DNA of 64,000 nt from Brevibacillus ruminantium (GTDB lineage: Bacteria > Bacillota > Bacilli > Brevibacillales > Brevibacillaceae), in contig NZ_CP098755.1 of assembly GCF_023746555.1 (NCBI RefSeq), forward strand, positions 4,228,501 through 4,292,500, written 5' to 3'. The notes under the pieces are model-generated. The model saw nothing but the letters and a program-made list of their open reading frames with translations. It did not search any database and was not told the DNA's origin. Position numbers and translations under genes: made by a program. This document shows, in pieces, positions 60,751 to 64,000 of this stretch. How positions within the stretch are numbered: the stretch's first letter is position 1; every line of letters begins with the position of its first letter.

Positions 60751-61899
60751 CTAACCTCCATGAGGCACGCGGAATTGGGTTCGTTGATCTTCGGTTACCT
60801 CTTGGCCTAATGCGTATTTAAATGCTGCCAGCTGGATTGCACGCGGAGGGCAGCCCTCGATGTAGATTCCGGCTTGACGATGTTGATACGTGCAGTTTCC
60901 AACCAACACCACTTGCCCATGCAGTTCCGGCAGCGAATCCATCGGGCCGGAAAGGATGGTTAATTCCCCTTGATATTCATCCAACTCTGAGGTGAGCTTC
61001 TCCAATGCTCCCGCGATGTAGCGTTGGCATTGGACACATGCGGAATCTGCGTGAATTTTAATCGTTTCTTTCGGTGAAACAGGAGCGGAGGGAGCCCGCT
61101 TCATCTGAAATGCCACATCAGACGGGAGTGCACCCAGCACTTCAATCTCGTTCATCGCAATGGGTCCCATCCCCCGTTCATGAGCATCGCGCAGATACTC
61201 CACCTCCAGTGGGTCATATCCGGATACCGTACTCATGACGGTATCGATTGCCACGGCATTCGTTGATGCCGATACGATGCCGACACGCGTGGCTTCCCCT
61301 TCCATCGGATAATTCCCCTCGATCACGGTTGTTGCATCACAGACAAGTAAATGCTGGTGCCGCAGTATGTTCAGATCGACAACCGACTCTTCTACTCCAG
61401 CCATGTGGACGACTCTGGTCGTAAAGCCCGGGAGCAACCCAACCAAGTTTTTCATCGCGTTGGTCACCAATACACCTGCATGAGTGCGAAGTTGTGGCAC
61501 CCCAATAAAATAGTCACAATCCAAAACAATTTCAGGGAAGGCCAACGGCACTCGCAGCGAGGTTGCTTCATTGATTGGTGCCACGCGCAAAGGGACATCG
61601 TCCAGGCTTACGACCTCGGCATATCGATGAATTTCGGAGTCCTTTAAAATCGTATAGATATTTCGAGTTCTTTCAGAAACCGTCACCTTTGCTCCTTTTT
61701 CAAAAGCCAATCTGGCTAATGTACATATGATTTCGGGGTTGCTGTGGAATCCAGGCTTCACCTGAAACATATTGGGTTTGATCAAGACTTTCATTCCCGG
61801 CTGAAGCTCATCCAGTGGATTTCCTAATAGATGAAGCAATTCCTCAACGGTCTCTGAGACATGTTTCCCTTCGCGAAGCAAGGATACTTTGGTTTTCAT
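60751..61899 (-). CDS. DUF362 domain protein (cluster gene 3)
   Basis: A 382-residue protein of the DUF362 family: GMKVLIKPNMFQVKPGF, VSERTRNIYTILKDS, DYFIGVPQLRTHAGVLVTNAMKNLVGLLPG and VVDLNILRHQHLLVCDATTVIEG. In the C-terminal part CVQC and two more cysteines (GNCTY, EGCPP) could bind metal or a cluster. The biochemical role of the family is poorly defined, with some members linked to secondary metabolism. It lies 1 bp from the cyclase gene upstream and directly before the synthase gene. Confidence 0.82.
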   Translation of the reverse strand: MKTKVSLLREGKHVSETVEELLHLLGNPLDELQPGMKVLIKPNMFQVKPGFHSNPEIICTLARLAFEKGAKVTVSERTRNIYTILKDSEIHRYAEVVSLDDVPLRVAPINEATSLRVPLAFPEIVLDCDYFIGVPQLRTHAGVLVTNAMKNLVGLLPGFTTRVVHMAGVEESVVDLNILRHQHLLVCDATTVIEGNYPMEGEATRVGIVSASTNAVAIDTVMSTVSGYDPLEVEYLRDAHERGMGPIAMNEIEVLGALPSDVAFQMKRAPSAPVSPKETIKIHADSACVQCQRYIAGALEKLTSELDEYQGELTILSGPMDSLPELHGQVVLVGNCTYQHRQAGIYIEGCPPRAIQLAAFKYALGQEVTEDQRTQFRVPHGG

Positions 61900-61900
61900 A

Positions 61901-62581
61901 TTAAAAGGCAGCCTCCATCACATTTTCTAGCAGAACCGCTCGTACGGGAGAAGCTTCTACGCCTTCCACTTTGGTAGGCAGCGCAAACAGGCAGCTTACT
62001 TTCGATTCCGCAAGATGCAGATGCGTAATATACTCAAGAATGGGAATTCCTTCGCCAAGCAGCTTTAAGTGAACAGGGGATTCAACATCACCTGGTTTTT
62101 CAGTCAAGCAATCCAGTCCAATCAGAACCCCTTTATTTTCGATCACCCAGTCCGCAACGGAAGGGGTTAAATACGGCGGTCTGTCCCAAAAGTCAGGCCT
62201 GCCCCAGTTGTGCAAAAGGTAGTCTGTCCGAATCAGGAGTCGACTCCCCGGCTCCCAGATATCCCTGACCGCTTTTTCGATGTCATCCGCAGTAATGGGC
62301 TCGAAGGGCTTTTTGTATGAAAGGTCGGCGATGCATGCCCTTCCGATAAAAATATCCAATGGCAGTCTATCCAAAGATTCCCGATCCTCGAAAAAATGCT
62401 TGGGGGCGTCAACATGAGTTGCATTGTGAGCAAACAATTCCAAACGGGTAAATGTGCGTCTCGTTGGTGCTGGATCGGTTTCGGGTGTCATGACCGGTTT
62501 GATCGCGAACTTAGGGTACCACTTTGCTTCATAGGATGGCATATCCGGATAAAAGCCGTGTGTGATATCGATGATTTTCAT
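61901..62581 (-). CDS. Cyclase-family metal hydrolase, KynB-like (cluster gene 2)
   Basis: A 226-residue protein of the cyclase family that includes kynurenine formamidase and isatin hydrolase. The metal site is visible in LFAHNATHVDAPKHF (H-x-x-T-H-x-D-x-P-x-H-F), with a C-terminal His-Glu region (VEGVEASPVRAVLLEN). It hydrolyses or cyclises an amide or lactam. Beside anthranilate-type genes an N-acylanthranilate or related substrate is plausible. ATG 62581 follows GAGGAGG. It starts 13 bp after the DAHP synthase gene. Confidence 0.87.
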   Translation of the reverse strand: MKIIDITHGFYPDMPSYEAKWYPKFAIKPVMTPETDPAPTRRTFTRLELFAHNATHVDAPKHFFEDRESLDRLPLDIFIGRACIADLSYKKPFEPITADDIEKAVRDIWEPGSRLLIRTDYLLHNWGRPDFWDRPPYLTPSVADWVIENKGVLIGLDCLTEKPGDVESPVHLKLLGEGIPILEYITHLHLAESKVSCLFALPTKVEGVEASPVRAVLLENVMEAAF

Positions 62582-62594
62582 GCATGTAACCTCC

Positions 62595-63608
62595 TCATGC
62601 TTTGATAGGATCAACGAACATCTGACTGTTCAACAGTTTGATTTTCTTTAGCATGCCGTCGTAATCTTCCAGAGATATTGCCTGTTCTTTATCACTCAGG
62701 GAGGTTTCGGGCTGATGGTGAACTTCGAGCATCAGACCATCGCAGCCTGCTTCCAAGGAAGCTAATGCCATGGGACCGACTAATCTTCTGTCTCCCGTTC
62801 CATGGCTTGGATCTACAATCATCGGCAAATGGGAAAGGTTTTGAACTTTATGAACAGCGGCCAGATCAAGATGCCGCCCAGAGGAGGCCTGAGTCGCAGC
62901 AATCCCCCTTTCGCATAAAACAACCTCAAAGTTGCCTTCGGCCAGTATGTATTCTGCGGCTTGCAACCAAGTCACAACATCAGCCCAAGGCGCTCGCTTA
63001 AGCAGAACCGGTTTCTTGGTTCTCCCCACTTCACGCAAGAGCGCGAAATTCTGCATGTTTCTCGCACCGATTTGCAACATGTCCGCATATCCGGCAACTA
63101 ACTCAACATCTACTGGGGTGAGAACCTCTGTGACAAATGGCAGCCCGCTCATTTCCCGCGCCTCAGCCAACAACTTGAGACCATCATGACCCAAACCTTG
63201 AAAACTGTACGGAGATGTTCTTGGTTTAAAAGCACCCCCACGAAGAATATGGCATCCTGCTGCCGCTAAATTGGTCGATATCGTCAGGATTTGCTCTCTA
63301 CTTTCAACGGAGCAGGGGCCTGCGATGATTACGGGTGAACCATTTCCAATTTCGATGTCTCTGACTTTCACAACTGATTTTTTTGCTTGGAATTCTTGAC
63401 TGCATAGAGGAAAAGGAGAGTCAACATACTTTAGAGTGAATGAATCGTGGATAAAGGGAAGCTCTTTGCGAGAAATTTTTCCATTGCCGATAATAAAGTG
63501 TTTTCCATTTCGCACAATGTGTTTGCTGTAAGAAAAGGTGCGGAGAATTTCTTCAATATCCTGCTGACTGACTGGAGGGGAACATTCGATGACTGTTGTC
63601 GTAGCCAA
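62595..63608 (-). CDS. aroF: 3-Deoxy-7-phosphoheptulonate (DAHP) synthase, type I-beta (cluster gene 1)
   Basis: A 337-residue DAHP synthase joining phosphoenolpyruvate and erythrose 4-phosphate, the first step to chorismate. The barrel motifs AGPCSVES (96-103), [16 protein letters not shown] (123-138), [21 protein letters not shown] and DPSHGTGDR are all present. A short N-terminal ferredoxin-like domain (1-85) like that of Thermotoga DAHP synthase may be altered in feedback. TTG start with GGGGGTG at 7 bases. As first gene of the operon it would boost chorismate supply, as PhzC does in phenazine clusters. Confidence 0.93.
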   Translation of the reverse strand: MATTTVIECSPPVSQQDIEEILRTFSYSKHIVRNGKHFIIGNGKISRKELPFIHDSFTLKYVDSPFPLCSQEFQAKKSVVKVRDIEIGNGSPVIIAGPCSVESREQILTISTNLAAAGCHILRGGAFKPRTSPYSFQGLGHDGLKLLAEAREMSGLPFVTEVLTPVDVELVAGYADMLQIGARNMQNFALLREVGRTKKPVLLKRAPWADVVTWLQAAEYILAEGNFEVVLCERGIAATQASSGRHLDLAAVHKVQNLSHLPMIVDPSHGTGDRRLVGPMALASLEAGCDGLMLEVHHQPETSLSDKEQAISLEDYDGMLKKIKLLNSQMFVDPIKA

Positions 63609-63699
63609 AAATTACACCCCCGATACATATTTAGTTAGCTGTGAATTTAAAAACAACCTTTTTTTACCATTTCATATGATTTTTTCCATTTTGAGCTAC

Positions 63700-63728
63700 A
63701 TCATAATTGCTATTTGAATAAATGTCAA
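63700..63728 (-). promoter_or_regulatory. Sigma-A promoter of the biosynthetic operon
   Basis: On the minus strand TTGACA (63728-63723), a 17-bp spacer and TATGAT (63705-63700) give a near-perfect promoter. Transcription would begin at about 63693, leaving a leader of about 85 nt before the DAHP synthase gene. Confidence 0.85.
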
Positions 63729-63749
63729 CATATTCCTTTTTTGTTGACA
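63723..63749. promoter_or_regulatory. Candidate operator over the -35 element
   Basis: TGTCAACA (63723-63730) and TGTTGACA (63742-63749) form a perfect inverted repeat with 11 bases between. One arm covers the -35 hexamer, so a bound dimer would block RNA polymerase. Confidence 0.5.
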
Positions 63750-63932
63750 AAATATTGATGCATGCTCAATTTTCTTGAAAAAATCCGTTCCTGCCCCGCA
63801 AGGAAACGCTAGCTGCTGCGCCGGTTCGCCGCACTTTTTGGCCATATCCGAGACGAGGGAAAAACTTTTCTTCTCCTTGCTATGTTCGGTTCGCTTTGAC
63901 CTTTGGTCGGTTCCCGTAGCTGTTAAAGGGCG

Positions 63933-63972
63933 AAAAAAAGCCCCAGATGTAGAATTATTACTCATCCGGAGC
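63933..63972 (-). terminator. Terminator of the gene upstream of the window
   Basis: On the minus strand GCTCCGGATG and CATCTGGGGC pair (with G-U pairs) across a 13-base loop and are followed by seven T. It ends a unit that begins beyond the right edge. The ~180 bp between it and the cluster promoter hold no gene I can support. Confidence 0.75.
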
Positions 63973-64000
63973 AAAAATACCTAAAATAATTTTGATTTTT

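Noticed and set aside
63609..63693. Tryptophan-type leader control (T-box, TRAP or leader peptide) of the cluster
   Set aside because: The ~85-nt leader shows no T-box sequence, no regular GAG/UAG triplets and no Trp-rich leader peptide or terminator.
1..64000. CRISPR arrays, rRNA operons, phage attachment sites
   Set aside because: No regularly spaced repeats, no rRNA-like stretches and no integrase or att-like duplication were seen on either strand.

Overview
The window looks like chromosomal DNA of an endospore-forming, S-layer-bearing Firmicute of the Paenibacillaceae, most like Brevibacillus. This is inferred from SpoVR, strong GGAGG ribosome sites, an SLH-domain surface protein, a YjdF gene with its riboswitch, a Rok-like DNA-binding protein and a B. 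subtilis-style gene repertoire. No rRNA, tRNA or CRISPR array was found.

Layout. 1-7.4 kb: end of an MFS exporter, two tiny Arg/Phe-rich genes (one closed by a perfect 28-bp hairpin), GNAT and NUDIX enzymes, spoVR, a secreted protein with an internal duplication, and a decayed IS110 element. 7.6-11.2 kb: an ASCH gene, then an unusual array on the + strand. Three copies of a ~215-bp repeat each end in a canonical group II intron domain V and domain VI. Each copy is followed, in the same reading phase, by a different beta-rich C-terminal protein module with its own terminator. This resembles the alternatively spliced group II intron system known from a Clostridium tetani surface-layer gene, but no domain I or 5' exon is visible here. 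11.3-19.4 kb: housekeeping genes (DUF423, arylamine N-acetyltransferase, DoxX, ArsR-type regulator with an MFS exporter, YfhP, PepF).

19.5-27.4 kb: a formate/molybdenum-cofactor region (mobB, moeA, FdhF/YdeP-type oxidoreductase, DUF2294, OFA-family transporter, divergent fdhD, mobA). Two of its leaders share an unassigned RNA-like motif, and the intergenic region carries a Crp/Fnr-like site. 27.7-35.3 kb: a polyamine module. A sigma-54 activator precedes potABCD, which has a -24/-12 promoter, and a convergent putrescine-type aminotransferase has its own -24/-12 promoter. 35.5-45 kb: dps, a Rok-like gene, an ABC-F ATPase, yjdF with its riboswitch, a MIP18/DUF59 protein and a 1582-residue SLH/Big_2/GLUG surface protein.

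45.2-63.7 kb: sixteen tightly packed minus-strand genes read from one strong sigma-A promoter (63700-63728) to one terminator (45111-45160). They encode a DAHP synthase, a cyclase-family hydrolase, a DUF362 protein, anthranilate-synthase-like subunits I and II, an AMP-forming ligase, an aldehyde-dehydrogenase-like reductase, an SDR, three ATP-grasp ligases, an MFS exporter, a PLP decarboxylase, an APC permease, an SHMT-like PLP enzyme and an alpha/beta hydrolase. Together they look like an uncharacterised, NRPS-free pathway. It would take chorismate to an activated and reduced aromatic acid, probably anthranilate-derived, join it to amino acids with ATP-grasp ligases, and export the product. 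This cluster and the intron/exon array are the two most interesting parts of the window.
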